NCBI GenBank assembly: GCA_017469265.1
Contig: JAFUGS010000062.1
Location: 1 to 64,000 of the forward strand
Source: Clostridia bacterium
GTDB lineage: Bacteria; Bacillota; Clostridia; Christensenellales; Aristaeellaceae
Reading direction: 5' to 3'
Length of the DNA stretch: 64,000 nucleotides
Part shown: piece after piece, positions 47,416 to 55,927 of the stretch
How the letters are laid out: each line of letters begins with the position of its first letter
How positions within the stretch are numbered: the first letter of the stretch is position 1
The notes under the pieces: generated by a model
What the model was told of the DNA's origin: nothing
Seen by the model: only the letters and a program-made list of their open reading frames with translations
The model's database searches: none
Translations under genes and position numbers: made by a program

Positions 47416-48660
47416 ATGGTAAAAAAGGAGAAAGCGGGGCACCTTCGCAAGGCCGCGGGCCTGACCCGGATGAAAGGCATCCTGGGGGCAGGTCTGCTCT
47501 TTTTGCTGCTGAGCCTGCTGGCCGGCCCGGCGCTGGCGGAGGAGGCCGTGGAGCTGACCGGTCAGTGCCGCTTTGAATCCAACGGCCGGGATCGGGATTA
47601 CGCCCAGATGACCGACGGGGAGCTGAAGACCTATTTCCCGCTGAAGGAGAACAAGGGGAAAAAGAAGGGGGAGCTGATCATCTCCTGCCAGGAACCCATC
47701 GCCGGGCTGGAGATCATGGCCTTTGACAAGTACGGCCGGGATCATGATTATGATCTGCAGATCCGCGAGGGAGAGGAATGGAAAACCGTAGATCAGGGCG
47801 GCACCCTGCTGGTGCACTGGCATCCCCTGCCGGAACCCGTGACGCAGGTGCGCGTCGTCTCCACGGGAAAGGAGCGCCTGCGCCTGGCGGAGGTCCGTGT
47901 CTTTGGACCGGGGGAGCCGCCGGCGGACGTGCAGCGGTGGGAAACGCTGGAAAAGTGCGATATCATGCTGCTGACCGCCCATCCGGACGATGAAATCCTC
48001 TGGTTTGCCGGGCTCATGCCCACCTACGGCGGGGATCGGGGCTATCGGATTCAGGTGGCGGTGCTGGTCCCCACCGGCGGCCAGCGCAAGCTGGAGCTGC
48101 TGGGCGCCATCTGGCACTGCGGCGTGAAGTATTATCCGGAGCTGCTGGGCTTTATCGACAAAAACGGTCAGGCGCCGGAGAAGCAGTATCAGCTGTGGAA
48201 GGGGAAAAACCGGGTGCTGCGCCGGGTCACCGAAGTGATCCGGAAGCATCAGCCGGAGGTGCTTATCACCCACGGAGAAAAGGGCGAATACGGCCACGGC
48301 GCCCACAAAACCGCCGCGGACGCGGCGAAAACCGTGCTGAAGCTCACCGGCAGCGCGAAGAAGTATCCGGATTCCGCCAAAGCGTATGGCACCTGGCAGG
48401 TGAAAAAGCTCTATCTTCATGAATATGAAAAGAACCCGATCACTTGTGACTGGTCGGAGCCCCTGGCCGCCTTTGGCGGAAAAACGGGCTATCAGGTGGC
48501 GGAGGAAGCCTTTCAGTTCCATGGCAGCCAGGTACGGCGGGACTGGGCTTTCGAAGTCCACGGCGCCCATGATAACGCTCTTTTCGGCCTCTATTACACC
48601 GCTGTCGGACCGGACAGCGGCATCGGGGATCTGATGGAGCACATCCCCTCCTCCACCTGA
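47416..48660 (+). CDS. secreted PIG-L-type deacetylase with N-terminal discoidin-like domain
   Basis: A 414-aa protein with a late hydrophobic signal or anchor (about 20-42, GAGLLFLLLSLLAGPALAEE). Residues about 45-170 look like an F5/8-type (discoidin) beta domain ending LRLAEVRVFG. The PIG-L/LmbE catalytic core follows with AHPDDE as metal-binding motif and HGEKGEYGHGAHK. It likely deacetylates an N-acetyl sugar outside the membrane. It is 30 bases after tex without a terminator between, so co-transcription is likely. Confidence 0.85.
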   Translation: MVKKEKAGHLRKAAGLTRMKGILGAGLLFLLLSLLAGPALAEEAVELTGQCRFESNGRDRDYAQMTDGELKTYFPLKENKGKKKGELIISCQEPIAGLEIMAFDKYGRDHDYDLQIREGEEWKTVDQGGTLLVHWHPLPEPVTQVRVVSTGKERLRLAEVRVFGPGEPPADVQRWETLEKCDIMLLTAHPDDEILWFAGLMPTYGGDRGYRIQVAVLVPTGGQRKLELLGAIWHCGVKYYPELLGFIDKNGQAPEKQYQLWKGKNRVLRRVTEVIRKHQPEVLITHGEKGEYGHGAHKTAADAAKTVLKLTGSAKKYPDSAKAYGTWQVKKLYLHEYEKNPITCDWSEPLAAFGGKTGYQVAEEAFQFHGSQVRRDWAFEVHGAHDNALFGLYYTAVGPDSGIGDLMEHIPSST

Positions 48661-48683
48661 GGCGTTCGATCCGCCGTCTTTCA

Positions 48684-48724
48684 AAAACAGCCTCCGGGAA
48701 ACCGCGTCCCGGAGGCTGTTTTTT
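48684..48724. terminator. bidirectional terminator between the PIG-L gene and serS
   Basis: AAAACAGCCTCCGGGA (48684-48699) and TCCCGGAGGCTGTTTT (48707-48722) make a perfect 16-bp stem with a seven-base loop and T-runs on both strands. Confidence 0.92.
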
Positions 48725-48731
48725 GTTTCGT

Positions 48732-50012
48732 TTATCCGATATGATCCTTGCCGCCCATGTACATCCGCAGGGGTTCAGGAATGGCCACGGTACCGTCCGC
48801 CCTCAGGTTGTTTTCCAGGAAAGCGATCAGCATCCGGGGCGGCGCCACGCAGGTGTTGTTCAGCGTATGCGCGAAATACTTCTTTCCGTCCTTCGTCTTC
48901 ACCCGGATCTGCAGCCGGCGTGCCTGGGCGTCGCCCAGGTTCGAGCAGGAACCCACCTCAAAGTACTTCTGCTGCCGGGGGGACCAGGCTTCCACGTCCA
49001 GGCTCTTCACCTTCAGGTCCGCCAGATCGCCGGAGCAGCATTCCAGCGTCCGCACCGGGATATCCAGCGTGCGGAAGAAGTCCACCGTGTTCTGCCACAG
49101 CCGGTCAAACCACATCATGGAGTCCTCCGGCTTGCAGACCACGATCATCTCCTGTTTCTCGAACTGGTGGATGCGGTATACGCCCCGCTCCTCAATCCCA
49201 TGGGCGCCCACTTCCTTCCGGAAGCATGGGCTGTAGCTGGTCAGGGTTCTGGGCAGGGTGTCCTCGTCCAGGATGGAGTCGATGAATTTGCCGATCATGC
49301 TGTGCTCCGAGGTGCCGATCAGGTACAGATCCTCCCCCTCGATTTTGTACATCATGTTTTCCATCTCGGCAAAGCTCATGACGCCCGTCACCACGTCCCC
49401 GTGGATCATGAAAGGCGGCACCACGTAGGTGAACCCCCGGTCGATCATAAAATCCCTGGCGTAGGACAGGATGGCGCTGTGCAGCCGGGCAATGTCACCC
49501 ATCAGGTAGTAGAACCCGTTGCCGCTGGTTTCCCGGGCCGCGTCCAGGTCAATGCCCTGCAGCCGCTCCATGATGTCCACATGGTAGGGAATTTCCCATT
49601 CCGGCACCACCGGCTCGCCATAGCGCTGGATTTCCACGTTTTCGCTGTCATCCTTGCCGATGGGCACGGAAGCGTCGATGATATTGGGAATGACCAGCAT
49701 CCGCTTGCGGATTTCCGCCTTCAGCGCCTCTTCCTTCCGCTCCAGGGCTTCCAGCTCATCCGCCATGGCGGCCACTTCCGCCTTCAGCTTTTCCGCCTCT
49801 TCCTTCTGGCCCTTGGCCATCAGGCCGCCGATCTGCTTGCTCTTCAGCTTGCGCTGGTTGCGCAGGGCGTCCGCCTGCTGCTGGGCCGCGCGGTAATCCT
49901 TGTCAAACTGGATCACCTCGTCCACCATGGGCAGCTTCTGATCCTGAAACTTTTTCCGGATGTTCTCCCGGACCTTCTCCGGATCCGTCCGAAGCAAATT
50001 GATATCCAGCAT
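48732..50012 (-). CDS. serS: seryl-tRNA synthetase
   Basis: A 426-aa class II synthetase that charges tRNA(Ser) and tRNA(Sec). The N-terminal coiled arm (about 25-110) is followed by motif 2 (FRKEVGAHGIEERGVYRIHQFEK, landmark SPCFRKEVG) and motif 3 (NNTCVAPPRMLIAFLENN). It is the last gene of the rpmH-yidC-jag operon with an 18-base gap to jag, and no T-box leader is visible in that gap. Confidence 0.97.
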   Translation of the reverse strand: MLDINLLRTDPEKVRENIRKKFQDQKLPMVDEVIQFDKDYRAAQQQADALRNQRKLKSKQIGGLMAKGQKEEAEKLKAEVAAMADELEALERKEEALKAEIRKRMLVIPNIIDASVPIGKDDSENVEIQRYGEPVVPEWEIPYHVDIMERLQGIDLDAARETSGNGFYYLMGDIARLHSAILSYARDFMIDRGFTYVVPPFMIHGDVVTGVMSFAEMENMMYKIEGEDLYLIGTSEHSMIGKFIDSILDEDTLPRTLTSYSPCFRKEVGAHGIEERGVYRIHQFEKQEMIVVCKPEDSMMWFDRLWQNTVDFFRTLDIPVRTLECCSGDLADLKVKSLDVEAWSPRQQKYFEVGSCSNLGDAQARRLQIRVKTKDGKKYFAHTLNNTCVAPPRMLIAFLENNLRADGTVAIPEPLRMYMGGKDHIG

Positions 50013-50030
50013 GGAAAAATCCGCCTCCCG

Positions 50031-51017
50031 TTATTTCTTCACCGTGATGACCACATGCCGGTTGGGCTCATCGCCCTCGGAGTGGGTGCTTACCTGATCA
50101 TTGGCCTGCAGCGCGAAATGGATCACCCGGCGCTCGTAGGGGTTCATGGGCTCCAGGCTCACCCGGCGCCCGGTGCGGGTCGCCCGGTTCGCCATCCGGT
50201 TGGCCAGGCGGATCAGGGTATCCTCCCGGCGGGCCCGATAATTTTCCGTGTCCAGCGTGACCCGGACATAGCCCTCCCGGCCCCGGTTCACCTTCAGGCT
50301 GGTCAGATACTGCAGCGCGTCCAGGGTCTCGCCCCGGCGGCCGATCAGGATGCCCAGGGTATCCCCGTTCATGGAGGCGTACACATTGCCTTCGGGATCC
50401 GTGCCCATTTCAATGGTTACGTTCACGCCCATGAGCCGGGTCATTTCCTGCAGGAAGGCCTTCGCGATGCCCGCGGGGCTCTCCGGATCCAGCTGATCCT
50501 CCGGGATCACCGTGATTTCCGGCTTTTCCAGGGCGCGCAGCCCTTCGTTTTCGGCGGCGGGGTTTTCCTCCGCCCCGGCTTCCGGCGCGGCCGCTTCCGC
50601 CGGCGCTTCTTCCAGCTTCCTCTCCGCCTTCTTCGGCGCTGTCCGCCTGACGGGAGCGGGCCGGTGCTCCTCTTTCTTCTCCGGCTTTTCCGCCTCCGCC
50701 CTGGGGGCGGCCGCTTCCGGCGCTTTTTCCTGCGTCTTTTCCGGCGCCTTTTCCGGCTTCTTTCCCTCCTGCGCGGGCGTCTTCGCCTTGGGCGCGGGCT
50801 TCTCCGCCTCGCTCATCAGGTTCTCCAGCAGGTTCTCCTCGTCCTCCTTCACCGTCAGGCTGACCTTGGCCAGCCGGGAGCCGAAGAGCCCGAAGAGCCC
50901 CTTGCTGCCCTCCTCCAGCACCTGCACGTCCACATCCCCGATGCCGACGCCCAGCTCCTGCAGGCCCTGTTCAATCGCTTCCTCCACCGTCTTGGCGGAT
51001 GCTTCATATTTTCTCAT
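50031..51017 (-). CDS. jag: Jag/KhpB RNA-binding protein
   Basis: A 328-aa protein. The N-terminal Jag domain (MRKYEASAKTVEEAIEQGLQELG, landmark AIEQGLQELG) is followed by a long charged linker (about 70-165) rich in Glu, Pro, Ala and Lys. A KH domain (NGDTLGILIGRRGETLDALQY, landmark LIGRRGETLD) and an R3H domain (NPYERRVIHFALQ) close the protein. It binds RNA and affects envelope growth in other Bacillota. It abuts yidC with no gap. Confidence 0.93.
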   Translation of the reverse strand: MRKYEASAKTVEEAIEQGLQELGVGIGDVDVQVLEEGSKGLFGLFGSRLAKVSLTVKEDEENLLENLMSEAEKPAPKAKTPAQEGKKPEKAPEKTQEKAPEAAAPRAEAEKPEKKEEHRPAPVRRTAPKKAERKLEEAPAEAAAPEAGAEENPAAENEGLRALEKPEITVIPEDQLDPESPAGIAKAFLQEMTRLMGVNVTIEMGTDPEGNVYASMNGDTLGILIGRRGETLDALQYLTSLKVNRGREGYVRVTLDTENYRARREDTLIRLANRMANRATRTGRRVSLEPMNPYERRVIHFALQANDQVSTHSEGDEPNRHVVITVKK

Positions 51018-52022
51018 TTATTTCACCGTTCCCTCTCCTGCTGTCTGAGCCTTCTTTTCCCGATCGTCCAGGATCTTATTGATGATCATCGTCTGTCCCA
51101 TCATCACCAGGTTGCCCGTCACCCAGTACAGGGCGAAGGCGGAGCTGTATCCGAAGCAGATCACCAGGGAGAAAATGGGGAAGAACCAGGTCATCATCTT
51201 GCTGGTGGCGGCCGCCTGATCATTGCCAGCGGACGTGTTCTGCTGCTGGGTTCCCGTGATCTTGGTCATCACGATCTGGGTCACCGCGCTGAGGATCGGC
51301 AGAATCATGTATCCGTTGTATTCGTTCACCAGGGTCAGCTTCGTAATAAAGAGGTTGAAGGTCCATCCGCCGTTGGCGCTGATGGCGTTGGCGTATGCCG
51401 CGTTGCCGTTGGCCATGGCGGCCTGCAGCGCCTGAATGGTGGCCTGCAGGTTGGCGGTGTCAAAACTTTCCGCATTCAGGTTCAGGTCCTGCATCAGGAC
51501 GGGCAGGGTATCCCCCAGCCCGGCATACCAGCTCTTCCAAAGATCCGCGGGGATCTGCCGCAGCGTCCCCAGGTCCGGCCAGGCCGGGCTGAAAAGGCTG
51601 TCCGGCATCCACAGGTTCTTGATCCACAGGAAAGGTTCCATCCTGGGCGTTTCGTTGTTCAGGATCTGGGTCAGCTGGCTCAGCAGCTCCTGGTTGGCCG
51701 CGGTACGCATGGCGGAGAAAACGATGATCAGGATCGGCCAGGTCAGCAGCAGCGGCAGGCAGCTGCTCATGGGGTTGACCCCCTCCTTTTTGTACAGCTC
51801 GGCCGTCTTCTGGTTCAGCTTTTCCTTGTCGTTGGCGTACTTTTTCTGCAGCTCCGCCATCTTGGGCTGCAGGGCGGCAGTCTTGCGCATGCCCGCCCGG
51901 CTCTTGAAGTCCAGCGGCGTCAGCACCAGGCGGATCAGGATGGTGAAGATCACCATCGCCCATCCCCAGCTGCCCACCCAGGAGTTGATCCAGGCCAGGA
52001 AGTTGAAAAGCGCCTCGTTCAT
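51018..52022 (-). CDS. yidC: YidC-type membrane protein insertase
   Basis: A 334-aa membrane insertase with five or six helices. FLAWINSWVGSWGWAMVIFTILIRLVLTPL near the start (landmark TILIRLVLTPLDFKS) carries the hydrophilic-groove Arg, and the C-terminal half has SSAFALYWVTGNLVMMGQ (landmark ALYWVTGN). A large loop (about 120-220) is unusual. It lacks a clear lipobox. Conserved order rpmH-rnpA-yidD-yidC-jag. Confidence 0.93.
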   Translation of the reverse strand: MNEALFNFLAWINSWVGSWGWAMVIFTILIRLVLTPLDFKSRAGMRKTAALQPKMAELQKKYANDKEKLNQKTAELYKKEGVNPMSSCLPLLLTWPILIIVFSAMRTAANQELLSQLTQILNNETPRMEPFLWIKNLWMPDSLFSPAWPDLGTLRQIPADLWKSWYAGLGDTLPVLMQDLNLNAESFDTANLQATIQALQAAMANGNAAYANAISANGGWTFNLFITKLTLVNEYNGYMILPILSAVTQIVMTKITGTQQQNTSAGNDQAAATSKMMTWFFPIFSLVICFGYSSAFALYWVTGNLVMMGQTMIINKILDDREKKAQTAGEGTVK

Positions 52023-52028
52023 GCTTGG

Positions 52029-52271
52029 TTATTCCCTCCTTATCAGTGTGTATAAATCCTCGGGCACAGGATCGTAGCCGCCCCTGCTGAAGGGATTGCA
52101 GCGCAGCAGCCGCCACAGGGCCATGCCGCCCCCCTTCCAGGCGCCATAACGCTCAATGGCCGTCACGGCGTACTGGGAACAGGTCGGCACGTATCTGCAG
52201 GACGGCTTTCCCTTCCGGGGGCTCAGATGCCTGCGGTAAAACCGGATCAGCGCCAGAAGAAACCTTTTCAT
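52029..52271 (-). CDS. yidD: membrane protein insertion efficiency factor YidD
   Basis: An 80-aa protein with the family core [28 protein letters not shown] (landmarks RFYRRHLSP and [11 protein letters not shown]) and [12 protein letters not shown]. It assists YidC-dependent insertion. The ATG overlaps the rnpA stop by four bases. Confidence 0.92.
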   Translation of the reverse strand: MKRFLLALIRFYRRHLSPRKGKPSCRYVPTCSQYAVTAIERYGAWKGGGMALWRLLRCNPFSRGGYDPVPEDLYTLIRRE

Positions 52272-52612
52272 TCGGCACGATTCCCTTCCTTCAGCGCGGC
52301 CTGCTTCTTCAGCAGATAACGGATATCCCGCTGCAGGCTCTGGAAGGTGGCCTCCGCGGCTGAGGGCCTGGCGACGATGACGTACAGGCCGGTTTTCACG
52401 TCCCCCAGATAGGGCCGAAAGCATTCCCGCAGGCGGCGCTTCACCTTGTTCCGCGTGACCGCGTTGCCCACCTTCTTGCTGACGGAAAACCCGACCTTCA
52501 GCTCCCGCCCCTTGGCACAGAGCATGACCAGATCCCGGCAGGCGACCGAATGTCCACGGCGGTAGACATACTGGAACGCCCGGTTCTTTTTCAGCCGATA
52601 CTGTTTCTCCAT
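52268..52612 (-). CDS. rnpA: ribonuclease P protein component
   Basis: A 114-aa basic protein that assists RNase P RNA in 5' maturation of t[29 protein letters not shown] holds the RNR signature (landmark [10 protein letters not shown]). The ATG at 52612 follows GGAGAAAGGG. A terminator hairpin lies between it and rpmH. Confidence 0.93.
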   Translation of the reverse strand: MEKQYRLKKNRAFQYVYRRGHSVACRDLVMLCAKGRELKVGFSVSKKVGNAVTRNKVKRRLRECFRPYLGDVKTGLYVIVARPSAAEATFQSLQRDIRYLLKKQAALKEGNRAE

Positions 52613-52658
52613 GATCCCTTTCTCCGGTTCCTTGCCCGGGAAAATCTGCAAAAAGTGG

Positions 52659-52688
52659 AAAAGCCCGCCTCAAAAGATGAAGGCGGGC
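52659..52688 (-). terminator. hairpin between rpmH and rnpA
   Basis: On the minus strand GCCCGCCT (52681-52688) pairs with AGGCGGGC (52663-52670), then TTTTCC. It is likely a partial terminator that lowers rnpA relative to rpmH. Confidence 0.75.
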
Positions 52689-52725
52689 CTAATCCACAGT
52701 CAAGCGTATCGCTGGACGGCGCCGG

Positions 52726-52860
52726 TCACACCGTCAGCTCCTTGCGGCCGCGGCGACGGCGGGCAGCCAGCACGCGACGGCCGTTCTTCGTGGCCATGCG
52801 GGCGCGGAAGCCGTGAACCTTGCTGCGCTGACGCTTTTTGGGCTGATACGTACGGAACAT
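52726..52860 (-). CDS. rpmH: ribosomal protein L34
   Basis: A 44-aa very basic ribosomal protein: [22 protein letters not shown] and [17 protein letters not shown] (landmarks [15 protein letters not shown] and RRRRGRK). It is preceded by GAGGAG and a promoter. It is the first gene of the transcript; dnaA is not adjacent here. Confidence 0.97.
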   Translation of the reverse strand: MFRTYQPKKRQRSKVHGFRARMATKNGRRVLAARRRRGRKELTV

Positions 52861-52945
52861 TTTCCAACACTCCTCTACTGAAGTCGTTAAACAGGGAACA
52901 TCCCCCATCCCGGGGACTCCCCGGAACCGCTAAAGCAGCTTTTTA

Positions 52946-52974
52946 AGTATACGGAACTCCCCGCCAAAAGTCAA
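52946..52974 (-). promoter_or_regulatory. rpmH promoter
   Basis: On the minus strand TTGACT (52969-52974), 17 bases, TATACT (52946-52951). The leader contains a small perfect hairpin, CCGGGG/CCCCGG (52910-52924). Confidence 0.85.
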
Positions 52975-53098
52975 GAAATTTTCTGAATTTCCTTTCCAGA
53001 CCGGTATTGAAAATCGTCATGCCAGCCTCATTGCCCCATAAAAATGGGAAGCCTTCCGGCTTCCCATCATGGTTTATGCTGTCCCAGCGTCTCACGTC

Positions 53099-54727
53099 TT
53101 ACTTGGTCAGAAGATCAGTGGGCACTTCCACGCCATAGACTTCCTTCAGCTTCGCGGCGCGCTCGTCAATGATCTGCTGTCCGCCCATGCCCAGGTATTC
53201 CGCCTGACAGGCATCGTACACACTGTCAAACTCTTCCACGGAAGCCACGACCGCCTGGTTCAGCCAGGTGTCGCGATAGCTGTCCAGGCTGGAACCAACT
53301 TCGTTTTCGCTCTCGATGGCGCCAACAGAGAACTTCGCGACCACTCGGCCTTCATTCATGGCCGTGTCATAGGCGATGGTGATGTACTTGGGATCCACGG
53401 GCGTGTAACCCAGCGCGAGGGAAGCCACGGTGGCATCGCCCAGATACTGTCCGTTCGCGGTGATGGTGTGGTCGATGTTGTTCAGGCTGTTCTGAATCCA
53501 GACGGCCTTGTCCTCATCGCTCATGGCCAGCAGCCTGTAGGCGCCGTCCTCCGTCACTTCGTGGACGATGCCTTCCTGACCGACCTGCAGGAACTTGATG
53601 ACCTCGGGGTCAGAGATGAAGTCCAGATACAGCAGGGCCGCATGCACGTTGCTGCAGGTGGAGGGCAGGAAGCACTTCCGGTCAACCCGGTCAGACAGGA
53701 ACTTCCGCGGCACGCCCGCGTCGTCCGTGAAGGGCTCAATAGCTACGAAGGCGGCATCTGCACCGGCAGCGCGCTGGATGCTGGCCTGGATGGAGTCTTC
53801 GCCATTACGGTAGGGATAATCATAGTTGTGGCCGAAAGCTCCGACCCAGCCGGACTTGATCAGGTTATCCGCCTGATCGGAATCGTTCAGGGCGAAATCC
53901 TTCCACATGAGGCCTTCGTTGTACCACTTGTTCAGGGTACGGATGCCTTCCTTGGCACCGGGATACAGAATCTGACGGCTGTCATAGCCATAGACATAAG
54001 CCGTCTCATCGCTGATGTCATGCGCCACGTGGCCGTTGATCACCTGGTTGCACATCCAGCCGATATCGGTGGTGGTCAGGAAGGGGATCATCTTGTCCGC
54101 GTCCGCGCCCAGCAGGGTTTCCGCGTTGTCACGGAAGGCGATCAGGGCGTTCTCGAATTCTTCTTCGGTCTTCGGAATGTCCAGACCCAGCTTGGTCAGC
54201 CAGTCTTCACGGATGAAGGTGTTGATCCGGGCATTGTTCAGCAGCCGGGCTTCCACGCACCACAGGGCCTTGGTCTCCGGATCCTGATCATAGTAGATAT
54301 TATAGTCTTCCAGCAGGTTCCACAGGTTGCCCAGTTCATCCTTGTACTGGGTCAGGGGCTCGTTCAGATCCACGATGCCGCCCATGTCCGCGTAGGTCAG
54401 GATGGTGGGATAGGAATAGGTCACGCACACATCGGGAGCCTGGCCCGCGGCCAGCAGATTGCCGATATCGTCCACTTCAGACCAGCGGCCGACGGAAACG
54501 AACTCCACTTCGATGTTGTACTTCTCCAGCATGCCGTCCTTGATATACTGGGCATACACGCTGCTGGTGGGATCGGTGCCGCCGTCATTGTAACGGTTGT
54601 ACACTTCCACCGTCAGATGCTGGGGATTGGTAAACTTGCCGTCTGCGAAATCTTCCGCGAAAGCGGAGGTGATTCCGAGGGAAGCTACCAGAGCCAGGGT
54701 CAACAGGATCGCCAGGATTCTCTTCAT
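53099..54727 (-). CDS. extracellular sugar-binding protein of an ABC importer
   Basis: A 542-aa solute-binding protein of the large Lpl-type group for oligosaccharides. A signal peptide with Ala-x-Ala (ILLTLALVASLGITSAFAE, likely cut after AFA at residue 24) is followed directly by the mature protein; there is no lipobox Cys. Two lobes follow, with DVCVTYSYPTILTYADMGG as a typical hinge-region block. The ATG at 54727 has GAGGAAGG upstream. It is the last gene after two permeases, separated by a 263-base gap with hairpin repeats. No ATPase gene is present, so a shared MsmX-type ATPase is likely. Confidence 0.88.
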   Translation of the reverse strand: MKRILAILLTLALVASLGITSAFAEDFADGKFTNPQHLTVEVYNRYNDGGTDPTSSVYAQYIKDGMLEKYNIEVEFVSVGRWSEVDDIGNLLAAGQAPDVCVTYSYPTILTYADMGGIVDLNEPLTQYKDELGNLWNLLEDYNIYYDQDPETKALWCVEARLLNNARINTFIREDWLTKLGLDIPKTEEEFENALIAFRDNAETLLGADADKMIPFLTTTDIGWMCNQVINGHVAHDISDETAYVYGYDSRQILYPGAKEGIRTLNKWYNEGLMWKDFALNDSDQADNLIKSGWVGAFGHNYDYPYRNGEDSIQASIQRAAGADAAFVAIEPFTDDAGVPRKFLSDRVDRKCFLPSTCSNVHAALLYLDFISDPEVIKFLQVGQEGIVHEVTEDGAYRLLAMSDEDKAVWIQNSLNNIDHTITANGQYLGDATVASLALGYTPVDPKYITIAYDTAMNEGRVVAKFSVGAIESENEVGSSLDSYRDTWLNQAVVASVEEFDSVYDACQAEYLGMGGQQIIDERAAKLKEVYGVEVPTDLLTK

Positions 54728-54793
54728 GGAAACCTTCCTCCTCAAAAGATTTTATGCTCTGAGGCAAACGCCTCGAAGAACCAGTAGAATTGT

Positions 54794-54987
54794 CCGATCG
54801 CCCGTATTGTCGCGGCTCCCCACCGGGGAGACCGCTCTGTACGGGCTCTGTGAGAATTTCGCGATGCTTCCGCCACCGGCGGTCGCGAAACCGATCGCCC
54901 GTATTGTCGCGGCTCCCCACCGGGGAGACCGCTCTGTACGGGCTCTGTGAGAATTTCGCGATGCTTCCGCCACCGGCGGTCGCGAAA
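54794..54987. repeat. two perfect tandem copies of a 97-bp hairpin element
   Basis: Copy 1 is 54794-54890 and copy 2 is 54891-54987; by eye they are identical base for base. Each copy holds CTCCCC-ACC-GGGGAG nested between CCCGTA and TACGGG, and a second hairpin around CCGCC-ACC-GGCGG. In copy 2 the second hairpin extends into flanking sequence to a perfect 15-bp stem (GTGAGAATTTCGCGA 54947-54961, TCGCGAAATTCTCAC 54980-54994) that includes the permease stop codon. The element lies between permease and binding-protein genes. Confidence 0.9.
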
Positions 54988-54990
54988 TTC

Positions 54991-55914
54991 TCACCCCTTA
55001 ACAGCGCCGATGGTCATGCCGGCGATGAAATAGCGCTGCAGCCAGGGATAAACCACCAGAATCGGAACCGTGGCGAACATGACCGTCGCCATCTTCACCG
55101 TCTCGCCTACGCCGGGCGTGGCAAAGCCTTCCTGGGTCGCGATCTCCTGCTGGGTCGAGTTCTGCAGCACATAATACAGATAAAGCTGAATGGGGAAAAG
55201 CTCTTCCTTCTTGACATACAGCAGCGCGTCGGAGAAACCGTTCCACCGGCCCACCGCGTAGAACAGCGCCAGCGTGGCCAGCACCGGCAGGGACAGGGGC
55301 AGATAGATTTGGACCAGCGTCCGGATCGGACCCGCGCCGTCGATCTCCGCCGCCTCCCGCAGGCTCTCCGGGACACCGTAGAAGAAGGACCGCATGACAA
55401 TCATGTTGTATACGCTGATACATCCGGGAATCACCATGCACCAGACCGTATCCAGCATGTTCAGGTTTTTCATCAGCAGATAGTGGGGAATGGTACCGGC
55501 GCTGAAATACATGGTGAAGAGAATCAGCGCGTTGATCACTTTGCCTCCCCGCAGCTGATCATAGGTCAGCGGATAGGCGCAGCAGACGGTCATAAACAGG
55601 CTCAGCAGCGTGCATCCCACCGTCAGGATCGCCGTAAACCACAGGGAATGGATGTACTTGGCATTCCCAAGAATGGTCTGGTAGGCCACCAGATTCCAGC
55701 CCTTCGGCCAGAGGAAAACCTCGTTCCGCATCAGCGCGCTGGCATCGGAAAGGGAGCGGGCCAGCACGTTCAGCATGGGCAGCAGGCAGACGAACATCAC
55801 GATCAAGCAGATCAGGGCGATAATCCAGTCCCCTACCCTGGTGGAGCTGGAGCGAATCATGCCATCCGTTTGCTTTTTGTTCCTGCCGCGGTTGGCTTCA
55901 CTGATCACAGACAT
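54991..55914 (-). CDS. ABC sugar importer permease (LplC/MalG type)
   Basis: A 307-aa inner membrane protein with six helices. The EAA loop reads SLREAAEIDGAGPIRTLVQIYLPLS (landmark EAAEIDGAG). ATG at 55914 follows AAGGAGGG. It follows its partner permease by 13 bases and precedes the binding-protein gene. Its stop codon lies inside a hairpin arm. Confidence 0.9.
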   Translation of the reverse strand: MSVISEANRGRNKKQTDGMIRSSSTRVGDWIIALICLIVMFVCLLPMLNVLARSLSDASALMRNEVFLWPKGWNLVAYQTILGNAKYIHSLWFTAILTVGCTLLSLFMTVCCAYPLTYDQLRGGKVINALILFTMYFSAGTIPHYLLMKNLNMLDTVWCMVIPGCISVYNMIVMRSFFYGVPESLREAAEIDGAGPIRTLVQIYLPLSLPVLATLALFYAVGRWNGFSDALLYVKKEELFPIQLYLYYVLQNSTQQEIATQEGFATPGVGETVKMATVMFATVPILVVYPWLQRYFIAGMTIGAVKG

Positions 55915-55927
55915 GTCCTTCCCTCCT

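Noticed and set aside
46084..48684. An open frame of 866 codons on the minus strand
   Set aside because: Antisense to tex and the PIG-L gene; His/Gly-rich composition typical of shadow frames.
48723..52055. An open frame of 1110 codons on the plus strand
   Set aside because: It is antisense to serS, jag and yidC, all well-conserved. Long shadow frames are expected in GC-rich coding DNA. It has no family motif and no ribosome binding site.
52613..53098. Origin of replication next to rpmH
   Set aside because: No dnaA gene and no cluster of DnaA boxes is visible beside rpmH here; an importer operon takes that place.
54794..54987. A CRISPR-like array
   Set aside because: Only two directly abutting identical units of 97 bp, with no spacers and no cas genes in the window.
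54752..54994. An 80-codon frame on the minus strand through the 97-bp repeats
   Set aside because: The repeat length is not a multiple of three, so the two copies are read in different frames; no ribosome binding site. Hairpin structure explains the sequence better.
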